A stretch of 64,000 nt of DNA from Microbulbifer taiwanensis (GTDB taxonomy: Bacteria > Pseudomonadota > Gammaproteobacteria > Pseudomonadales > Cellvibrionaceae). This document shows, one piece after another, positions 43,405-52,621 of this stretch; position 1 is the first letter of the stretch; each line of letters opens with the position of its first letter. The notes under the pieces were generated by a model. It was not told the DNA's origin and did no database searches. It worked only from the letters and a program-made list of their open reading frames with translations. Made by a program: the position numbers and the translations under genes. The DNA lies in contig NZ_JACZFR010000021.1 of NCBI RefSeq assembly GCF_014904815.1, positions 1 to 64,000 on the forward strand, in the 5' to 3' direction.

Positions 43405-44916
43405 ATGAAATCAATAGCACCCTGCACAGTCGCCCTTGCGGTTCTCTTCACGGCCACAACTGCTTCGGCCAATTCCCCCAAATACAAGATGATCACGGAG
43501 ACTCCGGCGTCGATCATGACGCCAGACAAGGTGGTGACCAACATCGGCACCCTTCAGTTCTTCGACGGCGTTCCCAACCAGCAGACAGTGCAAATCCTGT
43601 ACGACAACCTGGACCGCATGCACGGCGTTGAAGCCTTTCTCGCCGGCCTGCCGGCCGCTTCCGCATACGCCCTTTACGAGGGACCGAAAACCATCGGTGC
43701 CGACAGCGCCAACAAAATCCAGATTTGGAAGCAGCTGATGGATTCCACCACCTTGGCGCTAACCGGCAATACATCGACCCTCTATGCGATCACTACACTG
43801 GACCTGAAGACTGACGGCCCCACCGTGATCGAACTGCCGTCGGGCATGCTCGGTGCACTAGATAGCGCTTGGTTCAAGTTCGTCGGCAACTTCGGTCCGG
43901 CCGGCCAGGACAAGGGCAAAGGCGGCAAATACCTGATACTGCCGCCCGGGTACACAGGCAAGGTGCCGGAAGGCCATTTCGTACTGAAATCCCCCACTTA
44001 CCGCAACTGGGTACTGCTGCGCAGCTCTATCGCAAAAGGCCTGGAGCCCGCGGTGGCGAATATCGAGAAGAACCTGAAGATCTACCCGCTGGCAAAAGCC
44101 GGAAATCCAGCCGTTACCGAATTCATCAACGCCTCCGGCAAGTGGGCCAATTCCATCCCAGCCAATGATTTCAATTTTTTCGAGCTGTTGAACGCCGTGG
44201 TCCAGTACGAGCCCATCGACTCCTTGGACCCGATGACCCGCGGTCTCTATGCCTCCATCGGCATAATCAAGGACAAGCCATTCAAGCCGGACGAGCGCAT
44301 GAAAAAGCTGCTGACCGAAGCCATCGCTATCGGCAACGCCACCGCCCGCGCGAATACCTTCTACCCGCGCAACGAAGGCAATTATATCTATGGGAAGGAC
44401 AGTGGATGGCTGATGGGCTACGCGGATAAAAACACCACCTTTACCTACAACGGCGCCTACAACGTTCTGGCCGCAGCCTTCTTCCACTATAACGCTATCG
44501 GCGTCACCCCGGCGATGGCGGTCACCCGCGCAGGCGCCGGATCGGACTATGGCATCATTGGCACTGATTCCAGAAAGCGCGCACTGGATGGCTCAAAGAC
44601 GTATCGCCTGAACCTGCCACCCAACGTGCCGGTTAAGGACTTCTGGGCTGTGACCCTCTACGACACCCAGACCCGCTCCCAGCTGCAGACCGATCAGCAG
44701 TTCCCCACCGTTGGCAGCCAGACAAAGGGTATGCATATAAATGCCGACGGTTCCTACGATATCTATTTCGCGCCCAATCCACCTCAAGGCAAGAAGGGCA
44801 ACTGGCTGCAGACGATACCCGGCAAAAGCTGGTTCGCGATACTGCGCATGTACGGCCCGGAAGAGGCGTGGATCGACAAGACCTGGCGACCGGGAGAAAT
44901 TGAGCCGCTAGAGTGA
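43405..44916 (+). CDS. DUF1254/DUF1214 domain secreted protein
   Basis: A 503-residue protein with signal peptide (ending TTASA). The N-terminal DUF1254 region includes VTNIGTLQFFDGVPNQQTVQILYDNLDRM and FGPAGQDKGKGGKYLILPPGYTG. The C-terminal DUF1214 region includes YRLNLPPNVPVKDFWAVTLYD and ends WFAILRMYGPEEAWIDKTWRPGEIEPL. Both domains occur together in a large bacterial family of unknown biochemical role, usually periplasmic. The upstream 190 bp hold a remnant of a related gene. Confidence 0.9.
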   Translation: MKSIAPCTVALAVLFTATTASANSPKYKMITETPASIMTPDKVVTNIGTLQFFDGVPNQQTVQILYDNLDRMHGVEAFLAGLPAASAYALYEGPKTIGADSANKIQIWKQLMDSTTLALTGNTSTLYAITTLDLKTDGPTVIELPSGMLGALDSAWFKFVGNFGPAGQDKGKGGKYLILPPGYTGKVPEGHFVLKSPTYRNWVLLRSSIAKGLEPAVANIEKNLKIYPLAKAGNPAVTEFINASGKWANSIPANDFNFFELLNAVVQYEPIDSLDPMTRGLYASIGIIKDKPFKPDERMKKLLTEAIAIGNATARANTFYPRNEGNYIYGKDSGWLMGYADKNTTFTYNGAYNVLAAAFFHYNAIGVTPAMAVTRAGAGSDYGIIGTDSRKRALDGSKTYRLNLPPNVPVKDFWAVTLYDTQTRSQLQTDQQFPTVGSQTKGMHINADGSYDIYFAPNPPQGKKGNWLQTIPGKSWFAILRMYGPEEAWIDKTWRPGEIEPLE

Positions 44917-45057
44917 TGCACCCCGGAACACCGCTTAGGGAACAAGTGGGCTGACTGTGCCGTCCCATCAATAGCAGTCCGTCCAACAATAGGAAGCTCG
45001 CAAGGGTCTACCTGACATACTGGTAGCGGCGAAATACAAGACGATGGATGACGGCGG

Positions 45058-45096
45058 CCGTACAAGTAAACCGAATTTTTCGGTTTACTTGTACGG
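45058..45096. repeat. Perfect 18-bp inverted repeat with 3-base loop
   Basis: CCGTACAAGTAAACCGAA (45058-45075), loop TTT, then its exact complement (45079-45096). The arms are perfect over 18 bp, much longer than operators or most terminators. An A-run follows on the plus strand, so on the minus strand a T-run precedes rather than follows the hairpin, arguing against a simple intrinsic terminator in either direction. Confidence 0.85.
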
Positions 45097-45180
45097 GTGG
45101 AACAGAACAAAAAAAACCGCAGCTTTCGACGCGACAATTAAGAAGAGGCCCTGGAGCCAGCCCTGTGGAAGGGAAATTGG

Positions 45181-45447
45181 TTAGAAGTTGTAGTTGACGC
45201 CGGGATAGAAGTTTCCGAACCAAGGTTCGCATATACCAAGACCTTCGCTAATACCGATCAGGTAGACAAGCGGCGCCTTATCTTCGGCATCGTTCATGCC
45301 CCCGAAAACTTCCAGAGAGTCTTGAGACAAATAGCTAGAGCCCGGCCAAAAGATCGGGACTTTTTCCTTTGACTCCGAATGAAGTTCGTCTTCTGCCAGG
45401 TAATTGCCAGATACACGCCCTCGGTAGTTTTCCCGCCAAATTCGGGT
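45181..45447 (-). pseudogene. C-terminal remnant of an outer-membrane-type protein gene
   Basis: An 88-codon open segment without a start codon. It runs from a stop at 45448-45450 to a stop at 45181-45183 and encodes RIWRENYRGRVSGNYLAEDE, then KVPIFWPGSSYLSQDSLEVF, and ends PWFGNFYPGVNYNF. Alternating residues and a terminal phenylalanine are typical of the last strands of a beta-barrel. The 5' part of the gene is gone or frameshifted. The family is not recognised. Confidence 0.4.
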
Positions 45448-45652
45448 TTATGGAAGCTGGGTAGCACCGACTTCCAGGTGATGTAATACCAGTGCGCTAA
45501 AATCGCGGCTCTACCTCGCCGAAACGACGGCAACAAGTCGCGGCAGCCGCCAATTGTGCGGTGTCTGTCGAAAGACGCACTTACACTGGAGACTGTGCCC
45601 GCCAATACACGACCCGATTCAGGCTCGGCGAATTACCAGCGAGGTAAATCGA

Positions 45653-46441
45653 ATGTACTTCTGGCTTCTTGGACTCCTGCTGATGGTGCCGGTGCTGGCC
45701 ACTGCTCAGAGCGGCGAGGATCTCGCAAAGAAACTCGCCAATCCCATTGCCAGCCTGATCAGCGTGCCCTTCCAGGGCAACTGGGACTATGATGTAGGGC
45801 CGGTAGAAGGCGGCGAGCGCTTCACACTGAATATCCAACCGGTCATTCCCATTTCGATCAACGACAACTGGAACCTGATCAGCCGCACCATACTGCCGGT
45901 GATCAACCAGCGCAGTATCTTCCCGGGCAGCGGCACCCAGACTGGCCTCGGCGCCACCACCCAGAGTCTATTCTTCTCGCCGAAGGAACCCACCGCGAAC
46001 GGTATTACCTGGGGTGCCGGGCCGGTGTTCCTGCTGCCGACCACCACCGACGATCTGCTCGGCACGGAAAAGTGGGGGGCGGGGCCCACCGCTGTGGCGC
46101 TCAAGCAGCAGGGTCACTGGACCTATGGCGCCCTGGTCAACCAGATATGGTCCTTCGCCGGGCCCGACAGCGATCCGGACGTCAACCAGGCGTTCATACA
46201 ACCCTTCTTCTCCTACACCACGCCGACGGCCTGGACCTTTACCTTCACTTCCGAGTCCACCTATGACTGGGATGCAGAACAGTGGACGGTGCCACTGGAC
46301 TTCCTCGTCGCCAAGGTTTTCAAGATCGGCCAACAGCACGCCCAGCTGCAACTGGGCCCGCGCTACTTTGCCGACAGCCCGCCCCTGGGACCGCACAAAT
46401 GGGGATTCCGCATCAATTTTGTATTGATGTATCCCAAGTAA
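45653..46441 (+). CDS. Secreted transporter-like outer membrane protein, unknown
   Basis: A 262-residue protein with signal peptide (LLGLLLMVPVLATAQS). It continues with EDLAKKLANPIASLISVPFQGNWD and a long beta-rich region (ITWGAGPVFLLPTTTDDLLG, YGALVNQIWSFAG) ending GPHKWGFRINFVLMYPK. Proteins of this type are often labelled transporter or neuromedin U in databases, without experimental function. An upstream in-frame ATG would add 33 non-signal residues; the chosen start has the ribosome binding site GCGAGGTAA. Confidence 0.78.
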   Translation: MYFWLLGLLLMVPVLATAQSGEDLAKKLANPIASLISVPFQGNWDYDVGPVEGGERFTLNIQPVIPISINDNWNLISRTILPVINQRSIFPGSGTQTGLGATTQSLFFSPKEPTANGITWGAGPVFLLPTTTDDLLGTEKWGAGPTAVALKQQGHWTYGALVNQIWSFAGPDSDPDVNQAFIQPFFSYTTPTAWTFTFTSESTYDWDAEQWTVPLDFLVAKVFKIGQQHAQLQLGPRYFADSPPLGPHKWGFRINFVLMYPK

Positions 46442-46541
46442 AAAAACCTGACAAACAGATACTGTCAATATTCTGCGATGGCGCCCCCTGTTTCGACATC
46501 ATACTCTTCCGCAACACTGACCAGATTCTCCATAGTAGCCA

Positions 46542-46766
46542 ATGAAATTGGCAGCCTTCGACCAGTTGCATGCTTTTAATCCCGACGGCGTACAAGAAGG
46601 ACTGGGGCAACTGGCCTCTGTCGCCGCGGTGCTTACCGCCACAGCACTGGCGCGACACATCAAGTTGCTGGCGCCTATCAATCGCTATGCACTAACCTCC
46701 AGCGCCTACGGCATCGGATGCCTCGCCGCTTTCTGGTTTTGCGAGCGAATAGTGCAGATACTTTGA
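46542..46766 (+). CDS. Short membrane protein, perhaps a HupE/UreJ-like C-terminal fragment
   Basis: A 74-residue frame with two hydrophobic stretches. Its end (RYALTSSAYGIGCLAAFWFCERI) resembles the last helix of HupE/UreJ-type metal transporters, which end in a similar aromatic-x-x-E-R motif. If so it is a truncated copy; otherwise it is a short orphan. There is no strong ribosome binding site. It precedes the Tsx-like gene by 32 bp. Confidence 0.35.
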   Translation: MKLAAFDQLHAFNPDGVQEGLGQLASVAAVLTATALARHIKLLAPINRYALTSSAYGIGCLAAFWFCERIVQIL

Positions 46767-46798
46767 ATTACAGTTCGCGAAACGGACACGGATGTCCC

Positions 46799-47581
46799 AT
46801 GAACAATTCCCGCCGCTTGTTCGGCATCTCTACTATCGTCCTGGCGGCGACCAGTGCTGCGCCATCCCTGGCGGCCGAGTGGTCCGCCACCGAGGCGCAG
46901 CTGCAGTACGGCCGACTGGACAATCCCTTTAGCGGCACCTCTACTGACACCACCATTCTCACCCTGCAGCACGCCAGCGGCTGGAAATACGGCGACAATT
47001 TTTTCTTTGTCGACTTCATCAATGATGGTGAGCGCGACGGCTTTAACGATACCGACGTCTACGCTGAGTGGTATCCGAGTTTCAGCCTGGGGAAAATTAC
47101 CGGCTGCGACTTGAGCTTCGGCCCCGTAGAGGACCTGGGGCTGGTGGCCGGCTTCAACTACTCCGCCGACGCCAATGTGGAGAAGTTTCTGCCCGGCCTC
47201 CACGTCGTCTGGGCCATTCCCGGAGACGCCTTCCTGAACACCGAAATCACCGGCTACCAGGATATCGGCCATGGCGACGGCGCGCCGAAAGAAGGCGATA
47301 GCTATATGATCGATTTCAACGGCGCCTTCCCCTTCAGCATCGGCGAGCAGGATTTCAGCATCGAGGGTCACATTGAATATATCCACAACCGCACCAGCGA
47401 GTTCGGCAATGTGAAGAACTGGGTATTCGCCCAGCCCCAGTTCCGCTGGGATATGGGCAAGACGCTGTTCAAGAGTCCCAAGCAGTTGTTTATCGGTATC
47501 GAGTACCAATACTGGCGCAACAAGCTGGGCACGGATGTCGACGAAAGTGCCGTGCAGGCTCTAGTGGTCTGGCGCTTCTAG
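46799..47581 (+). CDS. Outer membrane beta-barrel, Tsx-like/DUF5020-like
   Basis: A 260-residue protein with signal peptide (ISTIVLAATSAAPSLAAEW). Alternating beta-strands begin LQHASGWKYGDNFFFVDFIN and include DTDVYAEWYPSFSLGK and FIGIEYQYWRNKLGT, and it ends in VVWRF with the terminal phenylalanine used for outer-membrane insertion. The FFFVDFxND pattern is seen in nucleoside-channel (Tsx) and related families. An upstream ATG adds 27 residues that do not extend the signal peptide sensibly, so the internal start was chosen. Confidence 0.78.
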   Translation: MNNSRRLFGISTIVLAATSAAPSLAAEWSATEAQLQYGRLDNPFSGTSTDTTILTLQHASGWKYGDNFFFVDFINDGERDGFNDTDVYAEWYPSFSLGKITGCDLSFGPVEDLGLVAGFNYSADANVEKFLPGLHVVWAIPGDAFLNTEITGYQDIGHGDGAPKEGDSYMIDFNGAFPFSIGEQDFSIEGHIEYIHNRTSEFGNVKNWVFAQPQFRWDMGKTLFKSPKQLFIGIEYQYWRNKLGTDVDESAVQALVVWRF

Positions 47582-47806
47582 GAAAACCCGAACTATCATC
47601 CGGCGGTCGCCGCAGCGATTCAAAAATTCACAGACGCAGCTGGCTGCCCACCGCTTGGTATCGTCCCAGGAAACTCAGCTTGCCTTAAGTGGGCTTTGGC
47701 CGATCCAACGAACACGTAGAATTGCACTGAAATTTCCTTGTTGGGGCAACCTTTCACCAACAAGACCAGAGGGACTGGTCACGTTTGTGGAAAGGACCAG
47801 AAATTC

Positions 47807-48427
47807 TCAGGGAGAAATGGCTCTACGCCTACCTCCCAGCTCCAGTTGAGCAACCCAACTCATCAGTCCAATAGCACTGCCGGCCAGGGCGCCCAGCAGA
47901 TGACTGGACACGGCCACTTCCGCCTCGATCAGCTCGGCGGTCGCGGCGCTGGGACCGGCAAACAACTCCCAGGCCACTTTGCCCCAGCAACCCGCCAGCA
48001 GCAGCGCCCCCGAAAGGCGGCGCTGGGCCATATCGCGACAGGCGCCCCAGCAGAAGAGCCCGTGCAGAACGCCCGAAAGCCCCCCGTAAAGCGCCACATC
48101 CGGAAACCAGGCCCACAGTCCCAGGCTGATGACCAGGGACAGCAGCGCGACCAGCCCGAGATAGACGGGCACCCGGTAGAACTGGCCGTGCAGCAGCCAG
48201 AGTGCCGCCACGGCACCGCCGTTCAGCAACAGGTGCATAGCGTTAGTATGCACCAGGTGGCCGCTCAGCAGCCGCCACCACTGGCCTTCGCCCAGGGCAG
48301 CGCGATCGAAGAAAACCCAGTCCTGGGACCCGGTGTAGAACAACTGCAACAGCGCACTGGCAATCAGCAGTAACAGTGGACCCCGGATACCGCACAGGAA
48401 GGTTATTTCTTTCCGGATTTCCACCAT
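47807..48427 (-). CDS. Rhombosortase-type rhomboid protease
   Basis: A 206-residue polytopic membrane serine protease. LLSGHLVHTNAMHLLLNGGAV is the conserved rhomboid helix 2 region, the nucleophile is the serine in YGGLSGVLHGLF, and the base is the histidine in SSHLLGALAGSAIG. The compact six-helix form and the YGGLSGVLHG motif fit the rhombosortase branch, which trims GlyGly-CTERM proteins for secretion in marine and Vibrio-like bacteria. No GlyGly-CTERM protein is seen in this window, so substrates must lie elsewhere. Confidence 0.83.
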   Translation of the reverse strand: MVEIRKEITFLCGIRGPLLLLIASALLQLFYTGSQDWVFFDRAALGEGQWWRLLSGHLVHTNAMHLLLNGGAVAALWLLHGQFYRVPVYLGLVALLSLVISLGLWAWFPDVALYGGLSGVLHGLFCWGACRDMAQRRLSGALLLAGCWGKVAWELFAGPSAATAELIEAEVAVSSHLLGALAGSAIGLMSWVAQLELGGRRRAISP

Positions 48428-48512
48428 CTTACTGATTACAGCTGTTCGGGCTTTTGCAGAAATGAGGGAGAACTATCAGTGAAAACAGCGCAGCTGGCAA
48501 CCGCTGCCGCAC

Positions 48513-49511
48513 TCAAAAAGAGGTCGTCAGACCGACACCGGAGAAAGTGGCATTCTCGTATTGGCCGGCAAATTCCCGCGAGCGCCGCGCGTGGTAGAGG
48601 GTCCAGCGGTAACGGCCGGTGGCGAAGGCGGCACCGAAGCGCCACTCCGTCACCCGGGGCTCCTTTTCCACACTGTGGCTTTCCTTGAGGCTGTTGCCAT
48701 CCAGGAAAATATCCCGGCGCACAAAGCGCAGCTGCCAGTCCGCAAACAGGAACCAGCCGGCATCGCCCGACCGCACACTGTATTCCGGTGCCAGCGTCGC
48801 GGGTTGCATGGCACCGACTCCAAAACTGGAATACAGATCGCCCCCCAGGCGCAGGCCGAGACCGGAAACCAGCTGGGTGTTCACATTGCCCAGGCTGCCA
48901 CCCAGGGTGGTGGACATTTCCCAGTCGAGCCCCGAACTGCCCAGGGGGCGGATATGCGCCCACTTGCGGGCATAACTCACCAGCAGCGCAGGCTCGTCAC
49001 GCAACTGGTTGTGCCAGCCATTGACGTCATAGGTGTCGAACAGCCGGTGTGTCCAGCGCTGCGCCTCTTCCGCCGCCGACGAGGGGCCGACGACACCGGC
49101 GCTCACTTCCAGGCGCTCGGCAATTTGCACGCGGCTTTCCGGCACCAGGTGCTCCGACAGCAGCGCCGCGCCCAGGTAGAGCCAGCCGGCGTAGGGGCGG
49201 TCTTCTTCCAACAGCTCCGTTCTGCCGATTTCGTAGGGCGTGAATATGGCCTGGCCGAGAAAGTAGCGCGGCCGGATTTCCCGCGGCTGGTATTGAGAAG
49301 GCAATAATTTTTTCGGCCACGACACCGCCGTGCCCGGTGCGTAAGTCAGCCGCAGACCCTGGGTGTAGTAGGCATCGCTGGCACCATCGAAGGAGTCGTT
49401 TTCCAGGTTCACGGCGAGGGAGCCCGCGCAGGCCGGCAGAAGACAGCCACCGGTCCAGAAAAGCAGGCCAGCGAGCAGTCGCGAAATTCCATTTCGTACT
49501 TTCAGTTTCAC
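48513..49511 (-). CDS. LpxR-like lipid A deacylase, outer membrane
   Basis: A 332-residue predicted outer-membrane barrel with signal peptide ending ACAG. The LpxR (DUF2219) signature is visible: LAVNLENDSFDGASDAYYTQG at the N-terminus, DRPYAGWLYLGAAL in the middle, and NGWHNQLRDEP with the histidine/glutamate of the active site. It ends in GVGLTTSF. LpxR enzymes remove the 3'-acyloxyacyl group from lipid A in a calcium-dependent way. It lies between the rhomboid-type protease and sortase genes. Confidence 0.87.
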   Translation of the reverse strand: MKLKVRNGISRLLAGLLFWTGGCLLPACAGSLAVNLENDSFDGASDAYYTQGLRLTYAPGTAVSWPKKLLPSQYQPREIRPRYFLGQAIFTPYEIGRTELLEEDRPYAGWLYLGAALLSEHLVPESRVQIAERLEVSAGVVGPSSAAEEAQRWTHRLFDTYDVNGWHNQLRDEPALLVSYARKWAHIRPLGSSGLDWEMSTTLGGSLGNVNTQLVSGLGLRLGGDLYSSFGVGAMQPATLAPEYSVRSGDAGWFLFADWQLRFVRRDIFLDGNSLKESHSVEKEPRVTEWRFGAAFATGRYRWTLYHARRSREFAGQYENATFSGVGLTTSF

Positions 49512-49588
49512 CCAGCGAGCTTAGCCAAACGGTACGATGGTGCCGCAAAATTGCGTGAACAGCTGCGCCATTTCAACCGCAACCGAGG

Positions 49589-50167
49589 CTACAACTGCAC
49601 CGTTTCACTGACACCGAGATATTCGGCATAGACCAGGTAACGCAGCGGGCCACCGGCATCTATCGCGTCGAAGGGGTAACAGGTCACCAGCAGCAAACCG
49701 GGCACGGCAAAGATCGGCAGCTGTTCGCGTCCGCTGTCCACCACGCGCGTTTCGCTGACCCTGTAACTGTGCCAGCGGCCGCGGCTGTCCTGCAGCTGTA
49801 TCGGTGCACCGGGTTCGAGTTCTCCCAGGTCGCCGAAATGGGTATCGCGATGGGCCGCGATCACCGTGGTGCGCGGCTGGCCCGGCGCCCCGGAAGTCTC
49901 GAGCAGACCCGGTCCGAAAGCCAGCGCCTGGCCGCTGCCGCCGGCCAGGACTATCAGCGGCTCCTGCCGATACAGCTGCAGCTTGGCGACGGGCCAGGTA
50001 TCCGCCCAGGGCCAGGGTTTCACTTCGCTGCCACTCTGCAACTGCTCCGCCCAGGCGTCGCTGATCAACACCTGGGCCAGCTCCGCCTTGGCCAACAGCC
50101 AGGCGGCGCCGCCCAGCTGCCAGAGGCCGGCCGACAGGCAGGCGGCGAAGAGCAGGGTGCGCCACAT
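49589..50167 (-). CDS. Class GN sortase
   Basis: A 192-residue transpeptidase anchored by an N-terminal helix. The catalytic histidine lies in VIAAHRDTHFGDLGEL, the cysteine in LLVTCYPFDAI, and the arginine in GGPLRYLVYAEY. This is the sortase class found with a single dedicated substrate in marine proteobacteria. Its ATG overlaps the substrate gene's stop (TGATG), so the pair is translationally coupled. Confidence 0.94.
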   Translation of the reverse strand: MWRTLLFAACLSAGLWQLGGAAWLLAKAELAQVLISDAWAEQLQSGSEVKPWPWADTWPVAKLQLYRQEPLIVLAGGSGQALAFGPGLLETSGAPGQPRTTVIAAHRDTHFGDLGELEPGAPIQLQDSRGRWHSYRVSETRVVDSGREQLPIFAVPGLLLVTCYPFDAIDAGGPLRYLVYAEYLGVSETVQL

Positions 50168-52494
50168 CAGCGAGTCCTCACTGGGCTAGCGACCAGGCCG
50201 CGCTCGACGGCTCCGCGCGCGCAACGCCCCGTCGTTGTGGGCCGGGGCAGCATTTTTCTCAACAGATCGCGCAGGTGCCGCAGCATTTTCCCCCTTGCCA
50301 GGCGGCCGCGGCGCAGCAGCCCGGCCAGGCTGAGCAGACCCGCGGCGGTCAGCAACTGGGTGTAGAGACCGGCCGCGGTACGGGGGTAGGTCTGGCGCTG
50401 CAGTACCTGGCCGCGGGCCACCGCGTTGGGAACGGGGCTTTTGGAAAGCCTTTCCCCCTCGGGGCGCACCACTTTTTCCTCCACAGCGACAAAACTGGTG
50501 TAAGGGCTCGCCAACTGGTGATCCAGCGCCAGCTGCAGTATCTGCCCGCGCAGCGTTTTGCCGGCGTCACTCTGCTCGCCGGACTGCAACTGCTGGTCGC
50601 GCAGCGCCTCAATCTTGGCGCGCGCCCAGAGGCTGCCGATACCGGCGCCTTGATCGGCGTCGCTCTCTTTCAGCGCCAGCTTGTGCACAAACTGCTGTCC
50701 CGCCAGGCGCCCGCGCAGCTGCACTTCGCCGGCGAGCACACCGCCCTGGATTTTCGCCACCAGCTGCAGCGGTTCGCCGCGATAGAGATCGGGGACTCTT
50801 TTCGGGTAGGCGTCGACCAGCAGCTCCTGTGGCCACTGCAATTGGAGGTCTGTCGCCAGTGGGTTTTCCAGCTTGGTAAATAATGTCTGCATGCGCTCCT
50901 GCACCTCGCCCAGGTCGCCAATGGTGACAGTGGAGCCGCGACCGAATTGCGCCGCCTTGCGCATAAAGTGATTGTTCGGCGCCGAGCCGATACCGACGGT
51001 AAACAGGCGCGCGTCGCGCAGCGACTGTTGGATCAGTTCGAAGAGCGCACGCTCGTTGCCCACTGCGCCGTCGGTGATAAACACCACCTGGTGCACCAGG
51101 GCATCGGAACCGGGCATCTGCTGGCTCAGCGCCAGGCGCAGCGCCGGTGCCATTTCGGTGCCGCCAGTCGCCTGCAGCCCCTCCACCCGGCTGCGGGCCT
51201 GCTGGATATTGGCGCTATTCGCCGCAACCGGGCGCGGGAAAAAGGCGCGGGTGTCACTGTTGAATTCGATTACGTTAAAGCGGTCATTGGGTTGCAGGCG
51301 CGACAATGCCAGCTGCAGGCTCTCCTTGGCCTGGCGAATGGAATTGCCGCTCATGGAACCGGAAGTGTCGATCACGTAGACCACTTCCCGCGGCAGGCGC
51401 CGCACAATGTCCCCTGCGTCGGGCGGCAGCAGTAACAGCTGCAGATAGGTGCCTTCGCGCCCACCCCCTTCTGCGGTAATTTTTCTGCTCTCGGTAAACA
51501 GCGCCGCGCGTGGCATCGACGAGGAACGCGGGCGCCAGTGCAGGGCGAAGTCCCTGTCCATTACCGCTTCGCCGTCGCGCAGCCTGATCGAGTAGCGACC
51601 ATCCGCCCGCTTCGCAATATCGATATCGTGATAGGGACTGGTGATATCCGCCAGCGGCAGCCCGCCATCGAGCTCCACCTCGATGGAAATTTTGTGGCTG
51701 CCGATTGCGGTCAGCTCGGCGGCTGGTTGCATGGTGGGTGCGATATTGTGCGCGTCCGGCACCTGGTCGGTGGGCAGCGCCCAGCCGCTGCTGTCGGTAA
51801 CCAGCTCTGTATCTGCAAGCACCTCACCGGGAATATAGCGCGGCGTCAGTGTCGTCGGCAGGCGCAGGCTGAAGGTACCGGTATCATAGTGCACCGGCTG
51901 CAGGTAGCGGATCTGTACATGGACGGTTTCGCCGGGGGCTATATTTGCCACCTTGTTGGTAAACAGGTTGGGACGCTGCTGCTCCAGCAGCGCTGCTCTT
52001 TTGCCTGCGGCACGGGCGGCCCTGTATATTTTTGCCGCCTCCTCGCGCTCGCGCACTTTGCCGACGATACGGCGCTCGCCAACCTGGATTTCCAGTCCAT
52101 TGACGGCGGCGTCTTCCGGCAGGGGCAGCACATACACCGCCTCCTGCCAGTCGCCGCTGCGGTTGGCAAACTCCTGCTGCAACAGCACCTCCGCCACCAG
52201 GCCGCGCACCGATATGCGCGCACGGCTGGCCAGATGCACGGCCGGAACATAACCGCCCTGCTGCGCGCCACTAAACAGCAGGTCGCCACTTTCTATTTCA
52301 TTCAGGGTTACGCCCTGCCCTGCGCGCGCCGCCCCTGCCCCCAGGGCGGCAACGAATACCGCTACTGCGGTGACGATAAACAGCAGCCAGCGACCGCGCC
52401 GGCTGCCGCGATAGCGACGGCGGTAGTATTCCTCGGTCGGCAGTACCACGAGTTCGCGCGGAATGCGCTGGCCGGAAAAAATTGCCCTGTGCAC
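50167..52494 (-). CDS. Marine proteobacterial sortase target protein, VIT/VWA domains
   Basis: A 775-residue surface or periplasmic protein. After a cytoplasmic N-terminus and membrane segment (WLLFIVTAVAVFVAALGAG) comes a VIT domain (~55-190), then a von Willebrand A domain (~365-540) with MIDAS motif DTSGSMSGNS. The sorting signal near residue 695 is YPRTAAG followed by a hydrophobic helix and RRGRLARGK. Unusually, about 40 more basic residues (RHLRDLLRKMLPRPTTTGR and on) follow before the stop. It is the expected substrate of the coupled sortase. Confidence 0.92.
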   Translation of the reverse strand: MHRAIFSGQRIPRELVVLPTEEYYRRRYRGSRRGRWLLFIVTAVAVFVAALGAGAARAGQGVTLNEIESGDLLFSGAQQGGYVPAVHLASRARISVRGLVAEVLLQQEFANRSGDWQEAVYVLPLPEDAAVNGLEIQVGERRIVGKVREREEAAKIYRAARAAGKRAALLEQQRPNLFTNKVANIAPGETVHVQIRYLQPVHYDTGTFSLRLPTTLTPRYIPGEVLADTELVTDSSGWALPTDQVPDAHNIAPTMQPAAELTAIGSHKISIEVELDGGLPLADITSPYHDIDIAKRADGRYSIRLRDGEAVMDRDFALHWRPRSSSMPRAALFTESRKITAEGGGREGTYLQLLLLPPDAGDIVRRLPREVVYVIDTSGSMSGNSIRQAKESLQLALSRLQPNDRFNVIEFNSDTRAFFPRPVAANSANIQQARSRVEGLQATGGTEMAPALRLALSQQMPGSDALVHQVVFITDGAVGNERALFELIQQSLRDARLFTVGIGSAPNNHFMRKAAQFGRGSTVTIGDLGEVQERMQTLFTKLENPLATDLQLQWPQELLVDAYPKRVPDLYRGEPLQLVAKIQGGVLAGEVQLRGRLAGQQFVHKLALKESDADQGAGIGSLWARAKIEALRDQQLQSGEQSDAGKTLRGQILQLALDHQLASPYTSFVAVEEKVVRPEGERLSKSPVPNAVARGQVLQRQTYPRTAAGLYTQLLTAAGLLSLAGLLRRGRLARGKMLRHLRDLLRKMLPRPTTTGRCARGAVERGLVASPVRTR

Positions 52495-52621
52495 CTGTAT
52501 CCCTCCATTTCTGTTTCTTTCTGCAGGGAATTAAAAAGGGGCAATTCGGCGAAAGAGGGATTGGAATCAGGCAAAAATGAGGGGGAATTGTGGCGAATCC
52601 TGGCGGCGGCCGCAGAAACAG

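Larger units (their letters stand above)
44917..45652. other. 736-bp region without an intact gene
   Basis: Holds the perfect inverted repeat at 45058-45096 and the gene remnant at 45181-45447 (both listed separately). The rest shows no recognisable gene. A 103-codon minus-strand frame at 45294-45605 partly overlaps the remnant in another phase and was not called. Confidence 0.55.

Noticed and set aside
45294-45605. A 103-codon minus-strand frame
   Set aside because: It overlaps the outer-membrane remnant in a different phase and lacks the beta-strand pattern and terminal aromatic residue seen in the other frame.
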